Shown here piece by piece: positions 1 through 9,608 of a stretch of 64,000 bases of DNA; the first letter of the stretch is position 1; each line of letters begins with the position of its first letter. The notes under the pieces were generated by a model. It ran no database searches, was not told the DNA's origin, and was given only the letters and a program-made list of their open reading frames with translations. Both the position numbers and the translations under genes were made by a program. The stretch is taken from positions 1-64,000 of the forward strand of contig WIXG01000258.1 in the NCBI GenBank assembly GCA_009869945.1, given 5' to 3'. The stretch is from Mesaphorura yosii. Its lineage: Eukaryota > Arthropoda > Collembola > Poduromorpha > Tullbergiidae.

Positions 1-270
1 TTTTGTGTTTCGGTCATTTTTCGATATCTCGCTTAGTCTTTGAGAAATCCTGGCTGACATGTTTAGAGGTAGGGGGCGAATGCAGACCTTTGGTTTTTTT
101 AGCAGGCACCGCCGTCTGCTTCTGTTCTCACCAAAGGAAAAATAAAATCGGGAGTAGAAAGCGAGTGTAGTTGTAAATAGGAAGAGAAGAATCAAGAGAC
201 AAAAGAAAACTTAGGATATAGTTACGAGCAACAGGAAAACGTGACACGTGAAATGACACAAAGGAATTAC

Positions 271-2930
271 CAAAATCTTTTTAGTTTCGTCAGCGTTGTC
301 ATTCGAGGCCACTTCGTTTTCCTCCGGTTCTGCTGGCGGTGACGGTTCCTCCGTCTTCACTTCTTGGCTCATGCCAGCGCCAGCATTCTGAGAACCGTCG
401 ACGGCATCTTGAAAGCCAATTGGGCGGTGTACAATCATTGGTTTCGTGTTTCTTCTGGTGAATGGGTCCTCAACTTTCTTTCCTTTATTTGCTCGCACTT
501 CCTCCTGCAGCAGACGAATTTGAATATGTTAATGCTCCTTTGTGAGGTCAATTTAAGAGGTTACGGAGAATTCGGCGTTGCACTTACCATAATTGCCTTC
601 TCAGCCTGCTCCACATTCTTCTTTCGGTTTCTTTGATTGATGTATCCAATACTTGAAATACTTTTTGACCTTTCTTTGTCCAGTTCTTTGGCCCTATCAT
701 CTAAGTCTGCGATCTGACGACTCAATTCTTCGCTTCTTTTCTCGTCACCTCTACAAATTACAACTCTGGTTGAGAAGCAAAACAAAATATGCAAGAATTT
801 CGTTCGTTCAACCTTTGAATTGCATTTTCTTTTTCCTTCATGAGTTGAGTCTTCTTTACAGCAAAGTTGACGGGACACTGCTTGAACTTCTGCTTTTCAG
901 TAATTATCTGCGAAGGAAGTCACATTTTCAAGAATGGTATTATCTATCCACGTTGAATGATCCTTTTTCTTCCAAATTGTTCAAACGTCCTTACGTGCTC
1001 AATATCTTCCTCCTTAAATTGGTAATTGGCAGCTTCTAGTATTTCCTCCTCTTTCTTTCTTATTTCGTCCATGGTGGGTCTCAAAATCGACCGAGTTTCA
1101 CAATTTTCCTTCCATCTTTTGAACTCATTTTCTTGAAAATCCGACTGGCTGACGTATTCAAGGCGAAATACCTTCTCGTAGGATCCATGGCGCAACCTAA
1201 ACCCTTTGTTTGTTCTTGTAGTACCCAAGTTATATACTTTTCCAGTTTCAACGACTTCCAGAACCTCTGCAATCTAAAAAATTCCGAAACAGTAAGCACT
1301 ACTAATTGCGACCAACAGTACCACCAGGCCTCAAATGCAGCATCTATGAAAACTTACCTGATACACAGGCTTTTCAACATTGAATCCAATTCCAATTCGC
1401 ACAAAACAGCCTTTAGCTACTCGGCTAAAGAATGGGCAATGTACCCACCTTACAGAGAGTTGAGTCATGTTATTGTTATTGAATTGAATTGAGTGAACAA
1501 CTACTTTTCCAAGCCTCTTACTTTTCAATTTTCGTTCTGGTCAGTCTAATCCTATTCAGGTCAGCCACACTATCAACATATTGTATGGTATGCCTTGGAC
1601 TTCTGTTATACGAAAAATAGTAATGAACGAATCATCGATACATTAAGTAGGGAATTTGATGACTGAGTATTTTGTTCATCTTGGTACGCATACCTTTCTC
1701 CTGCTTCAGAATCCGAGTCATCGCTGGAGCTTTCCCGTCTAGTTTTTGCATTAACGGTAGAACTATTTTCCCAGTCTGAAGCAGAGTCATCTGAATAAAT
1801 ATCTTCAGTCTTAAGCTTCCGCCTTGGACCAGATCTTTCTGTGATGGTGGACTTGGTGTCGAGGTCGTCTTTTTCAGTTGCCAAGTCGTAATCATCATCC
1901 CTTCTACTCATTTCTTCAATCCGTTGTTTTTCTTTCTCCTCAGCTCTCTCTTTCTTTGCTTCACGTTTAGCTTTCAGTAGATCCATCGCTTGGGTTTTCT
2001 TGTCCACTTTTGCTTCAACGGTCTTTTTACGCTCTTTGCTTCTTTCCTTTGCATCAGTTTTCCCAAACTTCGAAACTATTGAAGCTGCTTCCGCTTTCTT
2101 TTGTCTGAAAGGACAAAAATAGGCATTTTTTTAACTCTACTGCTTGTTTTGCGGGTCCTAGTCTGGCCGTCTGGCATAAATTACGCAGTAGCTTACTTTT
2201 TATTTGCCTTCTTATTGGCTTGGCGTAGTTTCTTCTCAATGTCAAATCTAGTTTTCATGACCTCTCTTTGTTCAATACGTTTGTAAATCTCTTGTTCTCT
2301 TTCCTTCTCCGTCATCGCATTAAGTCTACGCCTATCCTCCTCATCTCCCATGAGTTGTTCATCGTAACCATCATTGAATTCCGAAGAATCTGAAGAGTCG
2401 CCTGAATCATCCACTTCACCCTCCTCCAAGTCTTCGTCTTTCTTGGTTGACTGATTTTGAAGTGACTCAGGCATTGCAGTGGAGTTCCTGGTTGCCTCTG
2501 ACTTTTGGTCGTCTTCGTCGTCATCATCGGAGGACGGTGTGCTTATTGAGCGTCTAATGGAGGATGTTTTGCCACTTGTAGATTTCTTCTTTCTCCTTGC
2601 TTTCTTTCCTTTTGACTTAGAACCCCAGTCTAAATCTGAATCTGATGAATCTGAGTCAGAGTATGCCGCTTGCTTAGGTTTCTTTGGAGCCGGAGCAGGT
2701 ACTGCCTTGTTTTTATTTTTCTTGGCTAACGAGAGCATTTCCTGTAAAGATAACCTTAGTAAAGACTGCCTGCCAACTTTGAACATCATTTGTCCTTGCG
2801 TTTTAATTATGATGTAACTATTGGCTTTTATTGGGATTGGGCCTACCTTGTCTAAGTCTGATCCATCGGAGCCTGAGCCCTTGCCATCGCTGCTGTCCCC
2901 TGAATCTGTAAATGCTTGAGCTCTCTTCAT
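271..2930 (-). CDS. Rtf1: RNA polymerase-associated protein Rtf1 (Paf1 complex), 3' end off the window
   Basis: Rtf1 is a nuclear elongation factor of the Paf1 complex; it binds phosphorylated Spt5 and promotes H2B ubiquitination. Nine exons: 2847-2930, 2197-2741, 1694-2104, 1522-1602, 1358-1448, 995-1273, 813-907, 588-750, 271-504, all with GT-AG borders and matching phases, giving 661 residues. Order: Ser/Asp-rich acidic N-terminus with a Lys-rich patch (to about 145), histone-modification domain (about 148-210, [17 protein letters not shown]), charged linker, Plus3 domain (about 360-490; [26 protein letters not shown]), then a coiled-coil region ending SYINQRNR-like ([11 protein letters not shown]). 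The ATG at 2930 is the only start compatible with exon 1. The last exon ends in a GT donor at 270; the usual C-terminal peptide (LNLEDYKKRRGLI in the family) is not visible in 1-270, so the end lies outside. Head-to-head with Arp2. Confidence 0.95.
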
Positions 2931-3742
2931 GATGGACTGACGGCTTCTAATAGGATAGCAACAAGTTGTATGGATTTCCGACTCTCGACTCCGATTAATC
3001 TTCCTCCTCTGGGGTCGTTTATGCGTAACAGCGCAGCTGCAGCTTAAATTAACGTTCTCTGCATTAAACAATGGTTCAAGGGAAGGAAACTAGAAGTACC
3101 ACTAAAATACAATGACTGTTCAGAAAGGCAGACTGAATAAGAAGTACAAATAACTCAAAACACCAAGATTAAGGTTGAAATTAATTGCGACGAAAAGGTT
3201 TCAGCTGGATTACGTCGAATCCAAAGTGGAAAAGGACGAATTCTTTTCTATTTATATACGACACAAAGTAAAGTCAATTTTCGTAAAAGTCCGGTCTTTC
3301 ACAACACAACGTTCATAACATTCCCATTGCATTGCCTTGACGGCGTCTCTTGCTGCTAATTTTCGCCTCACGATTCTTTGTGGCCCAATGTAGCTTTTTG
3401 GCTAAATGAATCTCGCCTGTGTTGAATTCTGCTGGGGATTTGAGATGGCACAGGGCGTTACGTTGTCCAAGCAAGTGTAGGTGGTAACCAATACATTGTA
3501 AAATGACAAGAACATAAAGCCGGTATGAGCGAGCCACCACAAGATAGAAGTCAAGCCCATTTGTTCGAGTCGAGTGTCATGATTCACTTCCTCTTGAGCT
3601 CGGTTTTTATTGACATAATATCCAGCTTGTAAAATTGTTGGCACGAAGTCTCTCACAAGGCTCGTGCTTTCACTTAGTTTACTTAATTAGTGAATTAATT
3701 GCTTTAAGTAGTTTTAGTACCCAAAACCTGAACGACTCCAAA
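2931..3742. promoter_or_regulatory. Divergent promoter region between Rtf1 and Arp2
   Basis: This 812-bp gap separates the start codons of Rtf1 (minus) and Arp2 (plus), so both 5' untranslated regions and promoters must lie here, unless 5' UTR introns extend further. I see no clear TATA box. A minus-strand open frame at about 3402-3670 has no ATG, and a second at 3313-3540 (ending NAMGML) resembles nothing I know. Neither is called as a gene. Confidence 0.6.
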
Positions 3743-6225
3743 ATGCAATCAACGGATAGTCATGGGCGGAATGTCATCGTTTGTGATAATGGAACAGGAG
3801 TAAGTAAACTACCGTCATTATTTAATTTATTATGAATCAAGAGCCATTGAATAGTTTTGAATGATCGACAGTTCGTCAAATGCGGTTATGCTGGATCCAA
3901 CTTTCCTGAGTACATCTTTCCATCGATGGTGGGACGCCCAATCATCAGAGCTGCAAATAAAATTGGTGATATTGAAGTGAAGGTACATTGCAAGTACAAC
4001 ACAATTAAGCAATAAAATGTGTATAATAATATTGCTAACTGACGTCAACCGTACCTTGGGACTGGCCCTCGCCTGAACAGTAATCTTAAAATAGCCGCAG
4101 AGTTTCATTTTAAAGTTTTTCGTAATGGCAATTGATAGACAGGGTAGCTGATGTTGAGTTATTTGTACCTGGGAGAAGCCTATTCGGCTGTTGTCAATTA
4201 ATTGGTATCTGGGGTAGCAAAATACTGATCAACCTTGTTTATTATATTTTTGTATTACTTATAGCCAGAAGATGAGATCCATGTAAGTATGCATGCAATC
4301 ATCGAGTGTAGTAGCGTATTCAATAGTGCGTAGTGATGAATGGTCAATGATAGATGGAATGCCCGTTTTAAAAATGCATCGTTGTTATTTACTCAGAATC
4401 GTTGACTGATTGTTGCACTCTGCTTGAATTGAATGCGTTGTACTTTCACTAATATGCAATTTATCTAAAGTTATTAGTTATTGCTTCAGCATGCGATCAC
4501 GCATTGCCTATAAGCATGCCTTTCAACTAGACTTAAATTTCAATTGCATATTGCATTAGAAATTTGTTGAGATTTGTAGAATCTCATGACGCCCGTTTTA
4601 TGATAGATTAATTTGAGTTGTCTTTTCATGTTTGCACTTTGTGGATTGCGTAAATGATTTGAAAATCAGAATGCACGTCCGAGGTGAAAGCACTAAGTAT
4701 GAAGAGTAAAGCATTTCTGTCTCATATATTCAGGACTTGATGATTGGTGATGATGCCAGCAAACTCAGGTCCATGCTTGAAGTAAATTACCCCATGGAAA
4801 ATGGTATTGTAAGGTGAGAAATGCCGAAAAATTGATTCCCATTACAATTTAACTTGTAAACTTAAGCTTTTCCCTGTTCCTGTTAGGAACTGGGAAGACA
4901 TGCTGCATTTATGGGACTTCACCTTTGGCCCTGCAAAAATGGACCTTAATCCACGCGAGTGCAAAATCATGCTTACTGAACCGCCTATGAATCCAACGAA
5001 AAACCGAGAGAAAATGATTGAGGTATGCATTCAGTTATTAAGTAACGCCGCCAATGTCAAGCTCGCTTTGATTCCATTATATTATTTTATTATAGGTGAT
5101 GTTTGAAAAGTACGAGTTCGCTGGTGCCTACATAGCAATCCAAGCGGTTCTAACTCTCTATGCACAAGGCTTGTTAACTGGCGTGGTTGTGGACTCCGGT
5201 GATGGTGTGACCCACATATGTCCTGTGTACGACGGGTTCGCCCTTTCCCACTTAACAAGGAGACTGGACATTGCGGGTCGAGACATTACACGTTACCTCA
5301 TTAAAGTAAGTCTGGTCGGATTCCATTGATTCATTCTCGACTACCTAAATCATTTTAAAGGCAGCGCCCGAACTTATGTCTTGTATGATCAGCTTCTTCT
5401 ACTGAGAGGATATGCATTCAATCATTCTGCCGATTTTGAGACTGTTCGCATGATGAAGGAAAAACTTTGTTACATTGGCTACAATTTAGAAACCGAGCAG
5501 AAACTTGCACTGGAGACTACTGTCCTAGTGGAGACTTACACAGTAAGATACAGATGAAAACCTACAGGTTAATCGAACAGAGTAAGTTCACATCCTGTAA
5601 ATCTGGACTTTTTTAGTTACCAGATGGGCGGGTGATTAAAGTGGGAGGCGAAAGGTTCGAGGCTCCGGAGGCCCTGTTTCAACCCCATCTTATCAACGTT
5701 GAAGGTCAAGGTAAGTCTGGCGTGCATTAAAATATAGATAGAAAAATGTACCAGCTTCAACATTTCATATGGATTGATTTTGCAGGAATTGCTGAATTAG
5801 TGTTCAGCACAATCCAACAAGCAGATATTGACATTCGTCCCGAGCTTTACAAACACATTGTTCTTTCTGGTGGTTCAACAATGTATCCTGGTCTTCCAAG
5901 TCGACTGGAGCGGGAAATTAAGCAGTTGTATTTGGAAAGAGTTTTGAAAGGAGAAACTGACAAGTTATCAGTAAGTCAGAGGAAGGGCTTCCACGGTCAA
6001 CTGCAAGTACTTACAAATGCTAATGAACTCTGAACTCTGCTCTCATTTCAGAAATTTAAGATCAAGATTGAAGATCCTCCAAGAAGGAAAGACATGGTGT
6101 TCATAGGAGGCGCAGTTTTAGCAAATGTCATGAAAGACAAAGATTCATTTTGGATGTCCCGTGAAGAATACCTTGAGAAAGGCATTCGTGTCCTTGAAAA
6201 ATTGGGTGTACGACCCGGCTCGTAG
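3743..6225 (+). CDS. Arp2: Actin-related protein 2 (Arp2/3 complex subunit)
   Basis: Arp2 is the actin-like ATP-binding subunit of the Arp2/3 complex, which nucleates branched actin in the cytoplasm. Exons: 3743-3799, 3872-3982, microexon 4265-4282, 4734-4813, 4887-5022, 5096-5305, 5393-5542, 5617-5710, 5786-5970, 6052-6225. This gives 404 residues with the microexon and 398 without; family members are about 394-399. Actin-fold motifs are intact: CDNGTG near residue 14, [62 protein letters not shown] and a C-terminal [15 protein letters not shown]. The start is the first ATG in frame and gives a family-like [19 protein letters not shown] N-terminus. Sequence is close to insect and vertebrate Arp2 throughout, with no missing key residue. 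The neighbour upstream is Rtf1 on the other strand. Confidence 0.98.
4265..4282 (+). CDS. Arp2: 18-nt in-frame microexon of Arp2 (encodes PEDEIH)
   Basis: The six-codon block is flanked by a T-rich tract ending in TATAG and by GTAAGT, a near-perfect donor. The exon before it ends in phase 0 (GAAGTGAAG) and the exon after starts in phase 0 (GACTTGATG), so including or skipping it keeps the frame. It inserts six residues between EVK and DLMIGD, next to the site where vertebrate ACTR2 is known to have a longer isoform by five residues. Inclusion is inferred, not observed. Confidence 0.8.
4290..4295 (+). promoter_or_regulatory. Rbfox-like splice motif TGCATG next to Arp2 microexon
   Basis: TGCATG begins seven bases after the microexon's last base. 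Two shorter GCATG copies follow in the same intron at 4489-4493 and 4514-4518. Rbfox proteins bind UGCAUG, and copies downstream of an exon usually promote its inclusion. Function here is inference. Confidence 0.5.
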
Positions 6226-6490
6226 TTTCCTCCTCCCTTAAATACTATCAAGAATTCATAACAGTTTCATGTCATCACCAAGTGCCAAACAACATTTCTA
6301 CTGGCAAATTTTAATTGTACCCGAACGACATGCTTAAAGACCTATACCATGATTCACAAATCTTCGTCATAATGTTGAGATATTGTACTTTCCATACCCC
6401 TTGCAATTAAGTATTAGGCTTAATGATACAGTCACGCACACATTTTAATACTATTTATTTGATAATGTCAATTGTTTTGTCAGATTGAGT

Positions 6491-6496
6491 AATAAA
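6491..6496 (+). terminator. Polyadenylation signal AATAAA for Arp2
   Basis: AATAAA lies about 265 bases after the Arp2 stop. A second copy at 6624-6629 could serve a longer 3' UTR. Confidence 0.5.
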
Positions 6497-6673
6497 TGGT
6501 TCGAATGTTTAAGTTAATTCTGCATGAAGCATGACTTACACTTAGGCAAACTGAGAATTTTGCCGTCGCAATCATTCTTACAACTCTCTCATGAACTCAT
6601 GTATGGTGTACAGAATTTAAGGTAATAAATTTTATACTTTATTTAATTATTTGCTGCTTGCATATTGACACAA

Positions 6674-7055
6674 TTAACTTTTAGCTTCGGTAATTGGCGA
6701 CAAATGACGAGGAGAAAGCAGAGACGTAAAACTGTCATAGAAGTCTCCAAGACGCGAATACCACCAAGACTTCTTGACGTCGAAAGTGTTTGAGCGAGTT
6801 GCATTTGAATCTTTGTAAATATGCAACCGTTCATAAACTTCTCATTGAATCGGACATATCGTCAAACACGGTTTTGGTTTTACTTTCATCGCGAGCTAGG
6901 CAAACTGGTGACTTGTGAGCGCAAGCGCGCCTAAACAATAGCCCATATCTGCCACGACCGCGACCTGTCCATAGACTTGAAACTGACACAAAGATTGCAA
7001 AACCAGTTTTGCTGACGAGAAATATTGCTCGTGTTCTTTTCAATTTATCATTCAT
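6674..7055 (-). other. Possible small minus-strand gene, structure unresolved
   Basis: From an ATG at 7055 the frame reads MNDKLKRTRAIFLVSKTGF with a hydrophobic stretch, then runs to a stop near 6831. A different frame from about 6843 reads on as an aromatic-rich tail (KKSWWYSRLGDFYDSFTSLL) to a TAA at 6674. A minus-strand AATAAA lies at 6638-6643, about 30 bases beyond, well placed for a 3' end. Joining the two halves needs a splice or frame change that I cannot place with confidence. The layout, a short membrane segment then a soluble tail, would suit a small mitochondrial membrane protein, but I do not recognise the family. It could equally be chance open frames. Confidence 0.22.
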
Positions 7056-7131
7056 AAATGCAATAAGAAAAAATTATAATTACATGGTTAACCTTCAGAA
7101 ATTGGCCGAGCGCCAAAGATGTACCCTGAAG

Positions 7132-7257
7132 ATGAAAAAATTAATATTAATATGTGCATGCGCCTTGATTCTGAACCTATGTGAAGTCTCATCACCTAAA
7201 ATCTGCTGCTTGCCAGTCATTGTTGGCTGCTGGCTGGAGCAGATTCAGAACCGCTAG
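7132..7257 (+). CDS. Upstream open reading frame before the ion channel, 41 aa
   Basis: An ATG-started frame encodes a 41-residue peptide with a hydrophobic, signal-like start (MKKLILICACALILNL). It ends in TAG at 7255-7257, one base before the channel's ATG, in a different frame. If the transcript starts upstream of 7132, this would be a translated leader able to reduce channel translation. It could also be a chance frame in untranscribed DNA. Confidence 0.25.
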   Translation: MKKLILICACALILNLCEVSSPKICCLPVIVGCWLEQIQNR

Positions 7258-7258
7258 A

Positions 7259-9608
7259 ATGGCTCTTTCCAGGGCCTTCGTCGTTTTGCTTCATATTTGT
7301 TTGCAGTCAGGATTCGTATTAAAGTAAGTCCTGTTATTGAAATCCTCTTGATGGTCGTTTTAACTTGGCGGTTGACATTCTTCAGCACAAATGCTGGCTC
7401 ATCGGAAGATTTAGAAAACCGACTGCCATTCAAGACTACGGATTTGGTGGATGACCTATTGAAAAGTGTCCCATATCCGTACCCCTACGAGGCAAAGAAA
7501 GTCCGTCTCATTCGCAGTCCCGGCCCCGAGGCCCCCAAAGAGGGTGAAGACGAAAGTGAAGAATTTGTGGATGAGTTGAACCTCGACCCGAGAAAAGATG
7601 TGAATGAGTTTGAAACTTTGAACGATCCCAGGAAACTAGTGAACAAACATGAGGCTTCCATCAACTCCAAAACTGGAGCTACTTCTGACGCCGAGTCCAA
7701 GACATCACAGACGGGAAAGAGAAAGGCAAAAATTGGCGAAGTCCTGCTGCCAGAAGGCTATAATGTTAATGAAATTCCAAGACTCACAATCAATGGCACT
7801 CTACTGCAAGTCCCCGTTGTTCAACTCTTTACTATCCGATCTTTGCTGGACCTCGATGAAGTCAGAGAGGTAGAATCTCGAAGGTTTCTCTCATGCTAAC
7901 AATTTAGTAAACATATTCGATACGTAGGAAATTGTAGTCGACGTGGACACACTCATAACCTGGGCTGATGGGCAATTATTTGACGAAACTCTGGACCACA
8001 ATCAAAACAGCACTCAAGCCGGTCCTGCCTATTGGAAGACGCTCAATCCGATTTTCCTTAAACAGATTTGGACACCAGATATTTACATAGGTGAACCGAG
8101 AAATCTGAGATGGAAGCTGTCAAGTTAAATGCTCGGCTCAATTCTAATGCCTGAAATTCCAGATAATCTTTTGAAAGTAAGCAAGCCAAGTTACTTGTCG
8201 GCACCAGTTGCATTGAAATTCAATCAGGCTCTAGGATATTTCAGATACCGTTCCAGGTAAAGATGTTTCACGTTTTACGTTCACAACTTTGCAACGCTTA
8301 TTTGTCGTTCTACCTGATATTATCATGACTTTGACTTTAGGATTACGTTAACGCTGAAGTGTCCAATGGAGTTTCAGTTTTACCCTGCAGATACTCAAAA
8401 ATGCCTGTTTTTCTTCAAAAGTTGTACGTGGAATCTTATGATTAGAGTATGCGTGCACGTGCGACGAATGGACACGAATGTGTCACGAGTTTGGTTCTTG
8501 TGTGTCCTTCATTTACTTGCGTGTCGTTTTTAGACGCCTATTTCTCTGATGAGCTGCAACTGGTATGGGCTTTTCAAGGAGCGTTCTTCGATAATCCGGA
8601 TGACGCCAACTTCGACATTCAAATTGACAAAGTCAGTCGAGACCAGAAAGGAGAAAGGTTTCCAGACAAAAGTTTGTACAAATTACAACTCCAGACTCAA
8701 GTTTTCTCGCATGTATGATATATGACGTTCAAAAGTCTGAAATCTCTTTTCTCACTTTTCTGGCTCTAGTTCGATACTACGACACGCTTGAATTCTACGT
8801 GTTCGCTAGACGAAAACTGAGCTACCATTTAATCCAGACGTACTTGCCAAGCGTGTTTTTCATTATCATCACTTGGCTTACATTTTTACTTCCACCAAGC
8901 ATGGTTGAAGTCAGAATTGGAATTGCGATGACTACGCTTTTAACCCTGACAGCCATGTTTTCCTCAGTGCGGTAAGTGATACCAATGCCGCTGAAGCACT
9001 TCTGTGTGTTTCAAATTATCTGACTTGTTTTAGAGAGAGCACGCCATCCGTCAGTTACACGAAGGCAATTGACATTTGGATGATAGCGTGCGTCTTCTTC
9101 GTGTTCCTGACACTGCTGGAGTTTGCCGTTTTAGCCTGGTAAATTCGTATGTGAAGGCAATCATTTTCGTTTTCGTATGTATACAAGAAACAACTTAACA
9201 AATTGTGTAGGTTAGAGACTGATAGGAAAAAAACAGCCAAAGAAGAAGAAGACCGAGTCGAAGATATAAAGGTGAGACTGCTTCAGCAAATGAAAGAGTG
9301 AGCTGATGAGATTAATGACGCCTGAGCACCTTTTCTAGAAACGCCGTGAGAATTCAAGCAATGGTCCAGGAGAAGTTATCGAACCTCGCGCGGAAGGATC
9401 AAGGAACGCGGAGCACAAGTACGTTGCCGATGTTGGATATGCCATCGAAAAATTTGCGTTTCCTATTTTTGCTGGAATGTTTGCGATTTTCATTGCCTCA
9501 TACTGGGCATGGCTCCTCATCGCGTCGGAATATTTCAACTGGGAAATTAACAAGACTCACAATCTATTTTCAACAGATACATTCGAAGAGATAAATCGAA
9601 AGAGTTAA
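7259..9608 (+). CDS. Divergent Cys-loop ligand-gated ion channel subunit
   Basis: A pentameric neurotransmitter-type channel subunit of the plasma membrane; ligand unknown. Exons: 7259-7323, 7386-7869, 7928-8090, 8163-8256, 8341-8423, 8534-8671, 8770-8971, 9034-9138, 9211-9271, 9339-9608; the sum is 1665 nt, 554 residues plus stop. Order: signal peptide (1-22), an unusual charged extension (about 24-150), ligand-binding domain with WTPDIYIDN, Cys-loop C276 to C290 with 13 residues between and a central FYPAD, M1 (about 363-384, LIQTYLPS), M2 (391-410, TTLLTLT), M3 (about 419-445, KAIDIWM), a short loop of about 55 residues, M4 (504-527), and a 27-residue extracellular tail with an NKT glycosylation site. 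The exon ending at 8671 uses a weak GTTTGT donor chosen because it alone keeps frame. The anion-channel signature before M2 (PAR) is replaced by EVR, so ion selectivity is unclear. I cannot assign a subfamily. Confidence 0.92.

Larger units (their letters stand above)
6226..7258. other. Gap between Arp2 and the ion channel gene
   Basis: Holds the Arp2 3' UTR, the channel's 5' UTR and promoter, an unassigned minus-strand open frame (6674-7055) and a short upstream open frame (7132-7257), listed separately. Confidence 0.6.

Noticed and set aside
1-270. Possible last Rtf1 exon inside the window
   Set aside because: An open frame exists, but the acceptor is poor and the conserved C-terminal peptide is missing, so the end is taken to lie off the window.
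2479-2817. Plus-strand open frame of 112 codons opposite Rtf1
   Set aside because: It is the mirror of the Ser/Asp-rich Rtf1 exon 2; low-complexity coding DNA opens antisense frames.
3402-3670. Minus-strand frame upstream of Arp2
   Set aside because: It has no ATG and sits in the divergent promoter; no family recognised.
7259-9608. Alternative end of channel exon 6 at 8709-8712 (CAT|GTATGA)
   Set aside because: This stronger-looking donor is in phase 0 and would put M1 out of frame; only the 8671 donor restores it.
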